Below, piece after piece: positions 1-8,504 of a DNA stretch of 64,000 nt; position 1 is the stretch's first letter, and each line of letters starts with the position of its first letter. The translations under genes were made by a program, and so were the position numbers. Under the pieces are notes generated by a model. The model saw only the letters and a program-made list of their open reading frames with translations, was not told the origin of the DNA and did not search any database. Source of the stretch: Paraburkholderia sp. IMGN_8 (GTDB lineage Bacteria > Pseudomonadota > Gammaproteobacteria > Burkholderiales > Burkholderiaceae); NCBI RefSeq assembly GCF_038050405.1, contig NZ_CP150900.1, positions 124,001 to 188,000 on the forward strand. Reading direction: 5' to 3'.

Positions 1-486
1 CGGATTCGCCAGCAGCAACGGGCGATTGCCCGCCGCCGCATGATGACCCAGGTGCCGAAGGCCGATGTCGTGGTGACCAACCCGACGCACTTCGCCGTCG
101 CGCTGCAATACACCGACGGCGAGATGCGCGCGCCGAAGGTGGTCGCCAAGGGCGTGAACCTGGTGGCCGCGCGGATTCGCGAAATCGCTGCCGAAAACAA
201 TGTGCCGCTGCTCGAAGCACCGCCGCTCGCGCGCGCGCTGTATCACAACGTCGACCTGGACCGCGAGATTCCCGGCCCGCTGTATGGCGCGGTCGCCGAA
301 GTGCTCGCGTGGGTGTATCAGTTGCGGCGCTTTAACGCCGAAGGCGGCGTCGCGCCGGTCGCACCGACCGAGTTCGACGTGCCGGCGGATCTCGACAAAG
401 GCGGTGTATCGGAAGAAGAAGCCGATCAGGAAGCCGCAGACACACTTAACGACGCTAACGACGACGCTTCAGGAGCCTCTGCATGA
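1..486 (+). CDS. flhB: Flagellar export gate protein FlhB, C-terminal part (5' end outside window)
   Basis: FlhB is the inner-membrane export-gate component that switches the flagellar type III apparatus from hook/rod to filament substrates. Only the cytoplasmic domain is present; the frame is open from base 1 (RIRQQQRAIARRR...), so the four membrane helices lie upstream. The autocleavage motif NPTH is at 79-90, followed by the conserved stretch VVAKGVNLVAARIREIA and the PLAR..Y segment. The tail after about residue 110 is acidic and Ala-rich. Its stop overlaps the flhA start (ATGA), implying translational coupling. The identification is secure; length cannot be judged because the gene is cut by the window edge. 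Confidence 0.97.
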   Translation, partial: RIRQQQRAIARRRMMTQVPKADVVVTNPTHFAVALQYTDGEMRAPKVVAKGVNLVAARIREIAAENNVPLLEAPPLARALYHNVDLDREIPGPLYGAVAEVLAWVYQLRRFNAEGGVAPVAPTEFDVPADLDKGGVSEEEADQEAADTLNDANDDASGASA

Positions 487-2585
487 ACGCTCGCGCCGGA
501 TTCCTGTCCCGACGCCCCGATGCCTTGAGCAGCACCAATTTGCGCGCCCTCGCCGGGCCGGTGCTGATCTGCATGATCCTCGGCATGATGATTTTGCCGT
601 TGCCGCCGTTTTTGCTGGACCTGCTGTTCACCTTCAACATCGCGCTTTCCGTGATGGTGCTGCTCGTCAGCATGTACACAATGAAGCCGCTCGACTTCGC
701 GGCTTTCCCGAGCGTGCTGCTGTTCTCGACCTTGCTGCGCCTGTCGCTGAACGTCGCGTCCACGCGGATCGTGCTGCTCGAAGGCCATACCGGGCCGGAT
801 GCCGCCGGCCAGGTGATCGAGTCGTTCGGTCACTTTCTCGTGGGCGGCAACTTCGCGGTCGGTATCGTCGTCTTTATCATTTTGATGGTGATCAACTTCA
901 TGGTGATCACCAAGGGCGCGGGGCGGATCGCGGAAGTGTCCGCGCGCTTCACGCTCGACGCGATGCCCGGCAAGCAGATGGCGATCGACGCCGACCTGAA
1001 CGCCGGCCTCATCAACGAAGATCAGGCCCGCAAGCGCCGCCTGGAAGTCTCCCAGGAAGCCGAGTTCTACGGTTCGATGGACGGCGCGAGCAAGTTCGTG
1101 CGCGGCGACGCGATCGCCGGCTTGCTGATCATGGTGATCAACATCCTGGGCGGCCTGATCGTCGGGATGGTGCAGCATGGGATGGACTTCGCGTCGGCAG
1201 GCAAGACCTACACGCTGCTGACGATCGGTGACGGCCTCGTCGCGCAGATCCCGTCGCTGGTGATTTCGACGGCGGCCGGTGTGATCGTCTCGCGCGTCGC
1301 CACCAACGAAGACATCGGCACGCAGCTGACCGGCCAGCTCTTCACGAACCCGCGCGTGCTGGCGATCACCGGCTGCATTCTCGTGCTGATGGGCCTGATT
1401 CCAGGCATGCCGCACTTCGCGTTTCTGATTCTCGGCGGCGGCTTGATCCAGCTCGGCCGCACGATGAAAAAGCGCAGCGAGGCACGCACGAGCGCCAACG
1501 CGCTGATCGATGTCGCGCCGGCCGCGATGACCCCGGTGGAAAACACCGAAGCCAGCTGGGACGACGTGACGATGATCGACATGCTCGGCCTCGAAGTGGG
1601 CTACCGGCTGATTCCGCTCGTCGACAAGAACTCGGACGGCGAATTGCTCAAGCGGATCAAGAGCATCCGCAAGAAGTTCGCGCAGGAAATCGGCTTCTTG
1701 CCGCCGGTGATCCATATCCGCGACAACCTCGAATTGCGGCCGAACGGTTATCGGATTGCGTTGAAGGGCGTCGAAGTCGGCGTCGGAGAAGCGTATCCGG
1801 GGCAGTGGCTGGCGATCAATCCGGGGCAGGTTTCCGCCGCGCTGCCGGGCACGCCGACGCAGGACCCGGCGTTCGGTCTGCCGGCGATCTGGATCGATAC
1901 GAATCTGCGCGAACAGGCGCAGGTGTACGGCTACACGGTGGTCGATTCGAGCACCGTGGTGGCGACGCACCTGAATCACCTGGTGGTCACGCATGCGTCC
2001 GAATTGCTTGGCCGCCGCGAAGTGCAGGCGCTGATCGAGCGGATGCAGAAAGATACGCCGTCGCTGGTCGACGATCTGGTGCCGAAGACGCTGCCGCTCA
2101 CCACGCTGCAAAAGGTGCTGCAAAACCTGCTCGAAGAAGGCGTGCCGATTCGCGACATGCGCACGATTCTCGAAGCCTTGTCCGAGCACACGCCGAAGAT
2201 CAGCGACGCGCACGATCTCACCGCCGCCGTGCGTCTCGCGCTTGGCCGCGCGATTACGCAGCAGTGGTTCCCGGGCAGCGGCGATATGCAGGTGATGGGC
2301 CTGGATTCGAATCTGGAACGGGTGTTGTCGCAGGCGCTTTCGACCGGCGCCAATCCGGGTCTCGAGCCCGGTCTCGCGCACACGCTGCTGAGCGAAACGC
2401 AGAAGGCGATGACACGTCAGCAGAACCTTGGGGTCGCGCCGGTGCTGCTGGTGCAGCACGCGTTGCGGCCGATGCTCGCGCGCTTCCTGCGTCGCAGCCT
2501 GCCGCAGTTGAAGGTGCTGTCGTACGCGGAGGTGCCGGACACGCGCAATATCAAGGTCGTGAATCTGATCGGCGCGCATGGTTAA
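483..2585 (+). CDS. flhA: Flagellar export gate protein FlhA
   Basis: FlhA is the large membrane subunit of the flagellar type III export gate; its cytoplasmic ring docks chaperone-substrate complexes. The 700-residue product has the usual family length. The N-terminal third has about eight hydrophobic helices, with the FHIPEP signature region DAMPGKQMAIDADLNAG near residue 160. The C-terminal half is the soluble FlhA-C domain. The ATG overlaps the flhB stop by 4 bp. The next gene, flhF, starts 363 bp downstream, so flhF probably has its own transcription start or a long untranslated leader. Confidence 0.98.
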   Translation: MNARAGFLSRRPDALSSTNLRALAGPVLICMILGMMILPLPPFLLDLLFTFNIALSVMVLLVSMYTMKPLDFAAFPSVLLFSTLLRLSLNVASTRIVLLEGHTGPDAAGQVIESFGHFLVGGNFAVGIVVFIILMVINFMVITKGAGRIAEVSARFTLDAMPGKQMAIDADLNAGLINEDQARKRRLEVSQEAEFYGSMDGASKFVRGDAIAGLLIMVINILGGLIVGMVQHGMDFASAGKTYTLLTIGDGLVAQIPSLVISTAAGVIVSRVATNEDIGTQLTGQLFTNPRVLAITGCILVLMGLIPGMPHFAFLILGGGLIQLGRTMKKRSEARTSANALIDVAPAAMTPVENTEASWDDVTMIDMLGLEVGYRLIPLVDKNSDGELLKRIKSIRKKFAQEIGFLPPVIHIRDNLELRPNGYRIALKGVEVGVGEAYPGQWLAINPGQVSAALPGTPTQDPAFGLPAIWIDTNLREQAQVYGYTVVDSSTVVATHLNHLVVTHASELLGRREVQALIERMQKDTPSLVDDLVPKTLPLTTLQKVLQNLLEEGVPIRDMRTILEALSEHTPKISDAHDLTAAVRLALGRAITQQWFPGSGDMQVMGLDSNLERVLSQALSTGANPGLEPGLAHTLLSETQKAMTRQQNLGVAPVLLVQHALRPMLARFLRRSLPQLKVLSYAEVPDTRNIKVVNLIGAHG

Positions 2586-2948
2586 GCCGCGCAGTTAACC
2601 CGCGGTTAACCTCTACGCACCGAGTCGATGTCTTTTTGCCGGCGCGCCTTCGAGCTCCGGTTTTCACTTCAGCTTGCGGTTCTTCTTGCCGCAGGCGGGC
2701 TGAGACGCGGGTTGAAACGTACGCGCCCCGAACGCGTCATCCACGCAAAACGGCCACCGGTTGCGCCCGGAAAGCCCGTTTAAAACCGGCGTCCGTGCGG
2801 CTTACGCCGCATTTCCATCGCCCGAATTGCCCACTTTTACCCGTCTTTATCCATCGATCGTCACTCGACGGCTTTCGCAATAATTGATCTCAATGGGAAG
2901 CGGTATGTTGCCGGTCCGTTAGTCCGTTTACCTCATCGGGGGTCCAGC
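2586..2948. other. Intergenic region flhA-flhF (363 bp)
   Basis: No open frame with plausible start and codon bias was found. An imperfect inverted repeat (GCTTGCGG / CCGCAGGC) lies near 2672-2700, but no U-tract follows it. The 3' part (2870-2935) is relatively AT-rich and is the likeliest place for a promoter of flhF, but no -35/-10 pair with good spacing could be defended. Confidence 0.5.
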
Positions 2949-4856
2949 TTGAACATTCGTAAATTTGTCGGTGCTACCAGTCGTGACGCTCTGCGTCTCG
3001 TGCGCGAAGCCCTGGGCCCGGATGCGGTTGTGTTGTCCAATCGCACGATGGACGACGGCAGCGTCGAGATCGTCGCGCTGGCCGACAGCGATCTCGCGGC
3101 CATCACGCCGAAGGCTCGCGCCGGCGCAAGCGCACCGCAGGCCATGCCGACGAATGCAGCGACTGGAATGCCTTCGCTTGCCGCACCGCGCGCCACGACG
3201 ATGCAGGCGAACCCGTATGCGAGCGGCATGCCCGATGTGTTCTCGTCGGTGTTCGGCGCAAGCCCGGAAGCCGGCGCTGAGACCATGGCCGCAAGCGATG
3301 CGCCGGTTGCCGCATCGAAACCCGCTGCTGTGCCGAAAGCCTCGCTGCCGGGCGCCGCCAATGCCCCGTCGAAGACGCCGGCCATGCCTTCCGCATCCGC
3401 GCCGTCACAACCGATCGCCATCGACCAACCCAGCGCTCGCGCCGCGGCGACGCGTCTTACCGAAGACATCCGCACCGATCTGCTCAAAGCCGCCGGCGTG
3501 CCGGCCACGCCCGCCGCACCGGCAGCTGATGTTGAAGCGCCGCGCACGATGGCCGAATCGAACCCCTGGCTGATCGACCACGCCCGCCGCATCGCCGCCG
3601 AGCAGCAACAGCAAGGCGCCTACAGCGCGCGGCCCGCGGCGATGACGCCTGCCGCCGCGATGGCCAAGGGCCTCGGCGCCGCAGTCGAGCCAGGCAAGAC
3701 CGCGGCGCAGGCGGCCGCCGCGCAAGTCGCCGATACGCCCGAATGGGCCCGCGAAGCCGCGCAAGTTGCCGCGCGCCGCGCCGCGCAGAAGATCGCGCCG
3801 TCGCTGCCCAGCGGCGACGACGCCCGCACCCCCGCCTCGGTCGCCGAAGCGATCAAGGCGCGCATGGAGCAGGTCGTCAACGAAACCGTGATGAACGAAC
3901 TCGCGTCGATGCGCGGAATGATGGAAGAACACTTCGCCGGTCTGTTGTGGGGCGAGCGCCAGCGCCGCAGCCCGGCGCGCGCCGCGCTCACCAAGCATCT
4001 GTTCGCCGCCGGTTTTTCCGCGCAACTCGTGCAGATGATGGTCGACAACCTGCCGGAAAACGTCGAAGACATGGACGGCGGCATGGCGTGGATCCGCTCG
4101 GTGCTCGAATCGAACCTGCCGGTGATGGAAGACGAAGACGCGCTGATGGAGCGCGGCGGCGTGTTCGCGCTGATGGGCCCGACGGGCGTCGGCAAGACGA
4201 CGACCACCGCCAAGCTCGCGGCACGCTGCGTGATGCGCTTCGGCGCCAGCAAGGTCGCGCTGCTCACCACCGACAGCTACCGGATCGGCGGCCATGAACA
4301 ACTGCGCATCTTCGGCAAGATTCTCGGCGTGTCGGTTCACGCGGTGAAAGACGGCGCCGATCTGCAACTCGCGCTCTCCGAACTGCGCAACAAGCACATC
4401 GTGCTGATCGACACGATCGGCATGAGCCAGCGCGACCGCCTCGTGTCCGAACAGATTGCGATGCTGTGCCGCGCCGGTCAGCCGGTGCAGCGTCTCCTGT
4501 TGCTGAACGCGACGAGTCACGGCGACACCCTCAATGAAGTCGTGCAGGCGTATCAACGCGCGCCGGATCAGCAGCCGCTCGCCGGCTGCATCCTGACCAA
4601 GCTCGACGAAGCCACCAATCTGGGCGGCGTACTCGACACGGTGATCCGCTACAAGCTGCCGGTGCACTACGTCTCGACCGGTCAGAAGGTGCCGGAAAAC
4701 CTGTACGTCGCGACGAAGAAATTCCTGATCAAGAGCGCGTTCTGCATTCCGCGCGACAACTCCCCATTCGTGCCGCACGACGACGATATTCCGGCGTTGC
4801 TGTCCGCGCTGTCCGCGCGGTCGACGGCCGAACTGCACGAGGTCCGCTTTGGATAA
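2949..4856 (+). CDS. flhF: Flagellar biosynthesis GTPase FlhF
   Basis: FlhF is an SRP-type GTPase that marks the pole or site of flagellar assembly and controls number together with FlhG. The TTG start at 2949 gives the typical family N-terminus MNIRKFVGATSRDALRLVR. An unusually long Ala/Pro-rich linker (about residues 60-280) leads to the N and G domains. The P-loop GPTGVGKTTTTAKLAA lies near residues 410-425, with later GTPase motifs DTIGMSQRD and TKLDEA. Length is 635 residues, longer than many FlhF proteins because of the linker. It overlaps flhG by 8 bp, so the two are probably cotranslated. Confidence 0.97.
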   Translation: MNIRKFVGATSRDALRLVREALGPDAVVLSNRTMDDGSVEIVALADSDLAAITPKARAGASAPQAMPTNAATGMPSLAAPRATTMQANPYASGMPDVFSSVFGASPEAGAETMAASDAPVAASKPAAVPKASLPGAANAPSKTPAMPSASAPSQPIAIDQPSARAAATRLTEDIRTDLLKAAGVPATPAAPAADVEAPRTMAESNPWLIDHARRIAAEQQQQGAYSARPAAMTPAAAMAKGLGAAVEPGKTAAQAAAAQVADTPEWAREAAQVAARRAAQKIAPSLPSGDDARTPASVAEAIKARMEQVVNETVMNELASMRGMMEEHFAGLLWGERQRRSPARAALTKHLFAAGFSAQLVQMMVDNLPENVEDMDGGMAWIRSVLESNLPVMEDEDALMERGGVFALMGPTGVGKTTTTAKLAARCVMRFGASKVALLTTDSYRIGGHEQLRIFGKILGVSVHAVKDGADLQLALSELRNKHIVLIDTIGMSQRDRLVSEQIAMLCRAGQPVQRLLLLNATSHGDTLNEVVQAYQRAPDQQPLAGCILTKLDEATNLGGVLDTVIRYKLPVHYVSTGQKVPENLYVATKKFLIKSAFCIPRDNSPFVPHDDDIPALLSALSARSTAELHEVRFG

Positions 4857-5718
4857 ATTCATCTCGGATCAGGCCGAAGGACTGCGGCGCTTGTTGGCGA
4901 GAAGCGGCTCACGCGTGATTGCGGTGACGGGCGGATCGGCCGGCGTCGGCTCTACGACGACAGTGGTGAATCTCGCCGCGGCGCTCGCGCAGCAGGGCAA
5001 GGACGTGCTGGTGATCGACGAATGTCTCGGCGACAAGTCGGTGAGCGCGATGCTCGGCGGCGTGTGCGGCGCGGGCAATTTTGAGGCCGTGATACGCGGC
5101 GAGATGACGCTCGACGACGCCACCGCACGGCACGCACTCGGGTTTTCGGTGCTGGCCGCCTCGCGCAACAACCGCGAAGGCCACACGGCCGCGCAGTTAG
5201 GCCCGGTGCTGCACGGTTCCGCGGATATCGTGCTGATCGACGCGCAACTCGACGAGCAAGGCCACCTGTCACCGCTCGCGACTCAGGCGCACGACCTGAT
5301 GATCGTCACGCGCGTGGCCGCGCAGGCGATCACCGACGCGTACGCATGCATGAAGCGTCTGCACTACGCGCACGCCACCGCGCAGTTTCGCGTGCTGGTG
5401 AACCACGTGCAGAGCGTGGACGACGCGCATATCGCTTTTGCAAACCTGGCCGGCGTGGCCGGGCGCTACCTGACGGTGGCGCTGGAAGACGCCGGTTGCA
5501 TTGCCGCCGATGTGCGGATGGCGCGAGCCCTGGAGTTGTCGCGCTGTGTCGTCGATGCATTTCCGTCGACACCGGCGGCGCGCGACTTCCGGCATCTTGC
5601 CGCCGAATTGCAGTACTGGCCGATGCGGCCAGCGATGTCGTCGCAAACGCCGTGGATGGCGCCAGCGACGGTTACGGCGGCGCAACACGCCGACCAACCT
5701 TCTGCGCAGCACGCCTGA
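4849..5718 (+). CDS. flhG: MinD/ParA-family flagellar number regulator FlhG (FleN) with degenerate P-loop
   Basis: This is the MinD-like partner of FlhF that limits flagellar number. The TTG start at 4849 lies inside the end of flhF. The fold is recognisable: beta strand plus loop VTGGSAGVGSTTTVVNLAA near residues 25-43, then VLVIDE, and later VLVNHV. The deviant Walker A of MinD/FlhG (K-G-G-x-G-K-T) reads G-S-A-G-V-G-S-T-T here: both the signature lysine and the P-loop lysine are serine, read directly from codons TCG and TCT. ATP hydrolysis is therefore doubtful. No C-terminal amphipathic membrane helix is obvious; the tail is rich in Ala, Gln and Pro. The name follows from position between flhF and fliA. 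Confidence 0.88.
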   Translation: MDKFISDQAEGLRRLLARSGSRVIAVTGGSAGVGSTTTVVNLAAALAQQGKDVLVIDECLGDKSVSAMLGGVCGAGNFEAVIRGEMTLDDATARHALGFSVLAASRNNREGHTAAQLGPVLHGSADIVLIDAQLDEQGHLSPLATQAHDLMIVTRVAAQAITDAYACMKRLHYAHATAQFRVLVNHVQSVDDAHIAFANLAGVAGRYLTVALEDAGCIAADVRMARALELSRCVVDAFPSTPAARDFRHLAAELQYWPMRPAMSSQTPWMAPATVTAAQHADQPSAQHA

Positions 5719-5747
5719 GAGGCGGCACAAGGACAAGGGGGAGCACG

Positions 5748-6482
5748 ATGTATAACGCTCAGGGAAAGATTTCCCAAGCCGAAGTTCTGACGAAGTACGC
5801 ACCGCTGGTGCGCCGCCTCGGCTTGCAGCTCGTCGCCAAGATGCCGGCGAGCGTCGATCTGGACGATCTGATCCAGGCCGGCATGATCGGACTGCTGGAC
5901 GCCGCGGGCCGCTACAAGGAGGACCAGGGCGCGCAGTTCGAGACTTACGCCAGCCAGCGGATTCGCGGCGCGATGCTCGACGAGTTGCGCAGCAACGACT
6001 GGCTGCCGCGCAGCTTGCGGCGTACCTCGCGCGAGGTCGAAACGGCGGTGCACAAGGTCGAACAGAACCTGGGCCGTTCGGCGAGCGAGACCGAGATCGC
6101 CGAGCATTTGAAAATGCCGCTCGATGAGTATCAGTCGATGCTCCAGGATCTGCATGGCAGCCAACTGATCTATTACGAAGACTTCGACCGTTCCGCGGAC
6201 GACGAGCCGTTTCTCGACCGCTACTGCGTCGATCATTCGGACCCGCTGTCGGCGCTGCTCGACGACAGTTTGCGCTCGGCGCTGGTGGAGGCGATCGACC
6301 GTCTGCCGGAGCGCGAGAAGCTGCTGATGTCGCTGTACTACGAGCGCGGCATGAACCTGCGCGAAATCGGCGCGGTGATGGAAGTCAGCGAATCGCGGGT
6401 GTGCCAGTTGCACAGCCAGGCGGTGGCACGCTTGCGCACGCGACTGCGGGAGATGGCCTGGGCGAACGCCGAGGCGACTTGA
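5748..6482 (+). CDS. fliA: RNA polymerase sigma factor for flagellar operons (sigma-28)
   Basis: FliA directs RNA polymerase to late flagellar and chemotaxis promoters and is held inactive by FlgM until the hook is finished. The ATG at 5748 is preceded by AAGGGGGAG, a good ribosome binding site, and gives MYNAQGKISQAEV. The 244-residue length is normal. Region 2 contains DLIQAGMIGLLDAAGRY and YASQRIRGAMLDELR; region 4 contains MNLREIGAVMEVSESRVCQL, the helix-turn-helix that reads the -35. It sits 29 bp after flhG in the same direction. Matching promoters are seen in this window ahead of flgM, ycgR and fliS. Confidence 0.97.
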   Translation: MYNAQGKISQAEVLTKYAPLVRRLGLQLVAKMPASVDLDDLIQAGMIGLLDAAGRYKEDQGAQFETYASQRIRGAMLDELRSNDWLPRSLRRTSREVETAVHKVEQNLGRSASETEIAEHLKMPLDEYQSMLQDLHGSQLIYYEDFDRSADDEPFLDRYCVDHSDPLSALLDDSLRSALVEAIDRLPEREKLLMSLYYERGMNLREIGAVMEVSESRVCQLHSQAVARLRTRLREMAWANAEAT

Positions 6483-6530
6483 GCTCAGAAGGGTTGGTGT
6501 TTGACCGGCGGCGCACCAGCGCACGCCTTC

Positions 6531-6941
6531 TCACGCATCCGCCATCTCATGCTCCGCGGCCAGCGCGAGAAACGCCGAACGCGACATGCCGCGTGCCTGC
6601 GCGTAAGCGTCGATGTCGTGGACCAGCGCCTCGGGCAGCGAGATATTGATGCGCACCGCTTTCTTCAACGCCGGGATATTCCGGGTTGTCACGAAACCCC
6701 ACGTAAAGCCTGCATAGTCCGGATTACGCCGATGCGCTTCGAGCGTCAGCCGTTCCGGGATCGGCATACCTTCGTCGAGCAGCGTATCGAGATGCGCCTC
6801 GATCGCTTCTTTCGCGTTCGCGTAAGCCTCCTCCAGCGTATCGCCCGCGGCATGACAACCCGGAATGTCGGGAACCACCACGCCGAACGCATGGTGCTCG
6901 TCACCTGGCTCGATCGCGATCGGGAAAATCAAGTTCTTCAT
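6531..6941 (-). CDS. hicB: HicB-family antitoxin
   Basis: HicB neutralises the HicA mRNA interferase and represses its own operon. The 136-residue protein has the HicB partial RNase H-like fold (PDIPGCHAAGDTLEEAYANA near residues 22-43, then EAIEAHLDTLLDEGMPIP) and a C-terminal ribbon-helix-helix/Arc-like DNA-binding segment (VRINISLPEALVHDIDAYA, ARGMSRSAFLALAA). Its ATG overlaps the original hicA stop (ATGA), the classical hicAB arrangement. It is inserted between fliA and flgN and points against fliA, so it is an accessory insertion in an otherwise flagellar block. Confidence 0.9.
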   Translation of the reverse strand: MKNLIFPIAIEPGDEHHAFGVVVPDIPGCHAAGDTLEEAYANAKEAIEAHLDTLLDEGMPIPERLTLEAHRRNPDYAGFTWGFVTTRNIPALKKAVRINISLPEALVHDIDAYAQARGMSRSAFLALAAEHEMADA

Positions 6942-7119
6942 TTCAGGCCTGCCTGTTTCAGAATGCTGTTCAGTGTGCCGGGCGGAAGATCCTTTTTGGA
7001 TGCGGGATGATCACGAGACCGGCTTTTACCGCGTGCCGGAAATGATGATGGCTGCCCGATATCCGGATCAGCCGCCAGCCATCCGCCTGAATCAGTTTGA
7101 CGACCTCGGCACTGTTCAT
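6938..7119 (-). pseudogene. hicA: HicA-family mRNA interferase toxin, frameshifted
   Basis: HicA is a small double-stranded-RNA-binding-fold toxin that cleaves mRNA. Reading from ATG at 7119 (ribosome binding site AAGGAG) gives MNSAEVVKLIQADGWRLIR, then a SGSHHHF segment with the catalytic histidine, then VIIPHPK. The frame then breaks at a run of five A (plus-strand T run 6992-6996): the zero frame continues RIFRPAH and stops at 6970. The expected C-terminus (KKDLPPGTLNSILKQAGLK) is intact in the -1 frame and ends at 6938, overlapping hicB. A sixth A, or a -1 slip on AAA before the AGG codon, restores the family sequence HPKKDLPPG. It is either an inactivated toxin, a homopolymer sequencing error, or a recoded gene. 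Confidence 0.85.
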
Positions 7120-7432
7120 ATTGCACTCCTTGAACTATACACACGATTACACAACCTCGCTAGTGGGTAACGCCTCGCCGCTTGCTCGACCGACGCAGCG
7201 CAGAAGCTGCACGGAGCGGCGAAGAACCTCAGTGGGGGGAACCGGTGATTTCAACGCGGCGGACAAATTCGCGCTACCTGGCCGGATGGCCAACGTACAT
7301 TGGATGGGGGTCGTGAACGGCCTTGTGCGGGCGTCGGAAAAACAAAAAGGGCTCGTCAAAGACGAGCCCTTCGTTCAACGCAATCTACTCAACCGGATCG
7401 GCGCCTGAAACGCGCCGGCGCCAGGAAAATCG
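7120..7432. other. Intergenic region hicA-flgN (313 bp)
   Basis: This contains the leader of hicA on the minus strand (AAGGAG ribosome binding site at its edge) and the flgN terminator at its right end. Between them, about 7160-7335, no gene or convincing motif was seen; short frames here have no family resemblance. Confidence 0.5.
7339..7370 (-). terminator. Rho-independent terminator after flgN
   Basis: A perfect 10-bp stem (AGGGCTCGTC / GACGAGCCCT, three-base loop, 7348-7370) is followed on the minus strand by a T-rich run (plus-strand A run 7338-7348). It lies about 60 bp past the flgN stop and ends the flgA/flgM/flgN direction of transcription. Confidence 0.85.
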
Positions 7433-7879
7433 TTATGCCGCGCTACGCGCCGGAATCCGTCCATCCGGTCCATAGAAGCCGGCCTTCTGCGGCACGACCA
7501 CTTGCAACGCCGTCAGCGCACGCTGGTTGTAGTCCATCCGCACGCGGATGAGTTCACCGTTACTCGTATTGGAGCGCCGTGCACGATCGGCCGCATTTTG
7601 CAGCAGCGACCATTGCGCCGCGAGCCGCGCGTCGGTGCTTGCCGCGAGCTCCATGCCGGGCCAGCCGGCCGGAAAGCCCAGTTCGGCCAACTGCGCGTCG
7701 CGCGCGCTTTCGAGTTTGGCAAGCAAGCCGATCAGTTCGGTTTTCTTCTCGATGATCGGCGGCAGCTGTTCCAGCGGCGACAAGGCGGTCAGTGCACGAG
7801 TCTCGAGCACCAGAATCGAGGCGAAGGCCTCGACGGCCGAATATTCCTCGATGAGAGTGGCAAGCAGGGCGTCTTTCAT
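7433..7879 (-). CDS. flgN: Flagellar export chaperone FlgN
   Basis: FlgN is the cytoplasmic chaperone for the hook-filament junction proteins FlgK and FlgL. The 148-residue product is almost entirely helical, with the family pattern LLATLIEEYSAVEAFASIL at the N-terminus and a C-terminal segment NQRALTALQ followed by a flexible tail ending YGPDGR. Family sequence is weakly conserved; position directly downstream of flgM makes the call firm. It probably shares the sigma-28 promoter of flgM. A small hairpin lies between the two genes. Confidence 0.9.
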   Translation of the reverse strand: MKDALLATLIEEYSAVEAFASILVLETRALTALSPLEQLPPIIEKKTELIGLLAKLESARDAQLAELGFPAGWPGMELAASTDARLAAQWSLLQNAADRARRSNTSNGELIRVRMDYNQRALTALQVVVPQKAGFYGPDGRIPARSAA

Positions 7880-7901
7880 CTCAACAACTCGCTAAACACA
7901 A

Positions 7902-7926
7902 CGGCTCGCGCGTGATTCACGAGCCG
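7902..7926 (-). terminator. Intercistronic hairpin between flgM and flgN
   Basis: A 7-bp perfect stem (CGGCTCG / CGAGCCG, 11-base loop) is followed on the minus strand by TTGTGTTT. The U-tract is weak, so it is more likely an attenuator or mRNA 3'-end stabiliser than a full stop. Confidence 0.35.
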
Positions 7927-7973
7927 AGTTTGTCGAATGCCGCCCGGCAATTCACCGTACTTCGATGTGTCGA

Positions 7974-8330
7974 TCAGTTGCCGGTCGACGAGGTTTTGCT
8001 TTGCAACAGGCCGCGCGCCGTTTCCAGCACGCCGTCGGCGATCTTGCCCGAATCGATTTTCAGCGAACCATCCTTGATGGCCTGCTTGATCGACTCGACG
8101 TGCGCCGTGTCGATATCGGCCGAGCCGGACGCCGCGAGACTGCGCAGATGCTGCGACAGACCCGACAGGCTGACGCTGGCGTCGCCCGAACCGCTGCTGG
8201 TAGTGCTCTGCGAGGCCGTGCCCGCACTCTGCGCGTTGCTGGTCGCGGCCGTCGCGTCGCTGTTCTGCGAGCGGGACAGAGCGTCTTTCAACGTCGGCAG
8301 ATTCGAATTGGTTGTGGAATCGACTTTCAC
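7974..8330 (-). CDS. flgM: Anti-sigma-28 factor FlgM
   Basis: FlgM binds FliA and is exported through the finished hook, releasing late gene expression. The 118-residue protein has the expected Ser/Thr/Gln-rich disordered N-terminal half and a C-terminal sigma-binding half (IDTAHVESIKQAIKDGSLKI, then KIADGVLETARGLL). It is slightly longer than the enterobacterial protein because of the N-terminal low-complexity stretch. A sigma-28 promoter candidate lies 29 bases upstream, consistent with the known FliA-dependent feedback control of flgM. Confidence 0.95.
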   Translation of the reverse strand: MKVDSTTNSNLPTLKDALSRSQNSDATAATSNAQSAGTASQSTTSSGSGDASVSLSGLSQHLRSLAASGSADIDTAHVESIKQAIKDGSLKIDSGKIADGVLETARGLLQSKTSSTGN

Positions 8331-8358
8331 GATTGGCTTCCTGAACGATTTGATCCTG

Positions 8359-8386
8359 ATAACGGCAACCAGTGATCAAAACTTTA
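8359..8386 (-). promoter_or_regulatory. Sigma-28 (FliA) promoter for flgM-flgN
   Basis: Read on the minus strand: TAAAGTTT (8379-8386), 12 bases, then GCCGTTAT (8359-8366). The enterobacterial consensus is TAAAGTTT-N11-GCCGATAA, so the -35 is perfect and the -10 has two mismatches. The position just before flgM fits a late-class promoter. Confidence 0.75.
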
Positions 8387-8504
8387 GCGCAATCGCTCGA
8401 CGTGTTGCCCTGCCTCTCGGACTGATCCGGCCCCACGGGCGTCCCACCCGTGAAAGCTGCCGGCGCTCCTGAGTCCGGCGCGGCGCACGTCCCGCCGAGC
8501 CGGT

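Noticed and set aside
426..2579. 717-residue open frame antisense to flhA
   Set aside because: Arg/His-rich translation with no family resemblance; a GC3-driven shadow of the conserved flhA frame.
6501..7010. Plus-strand frame across hicB
   Set aside because: Lacks any motif, while the minus strand encodes a full HicB.
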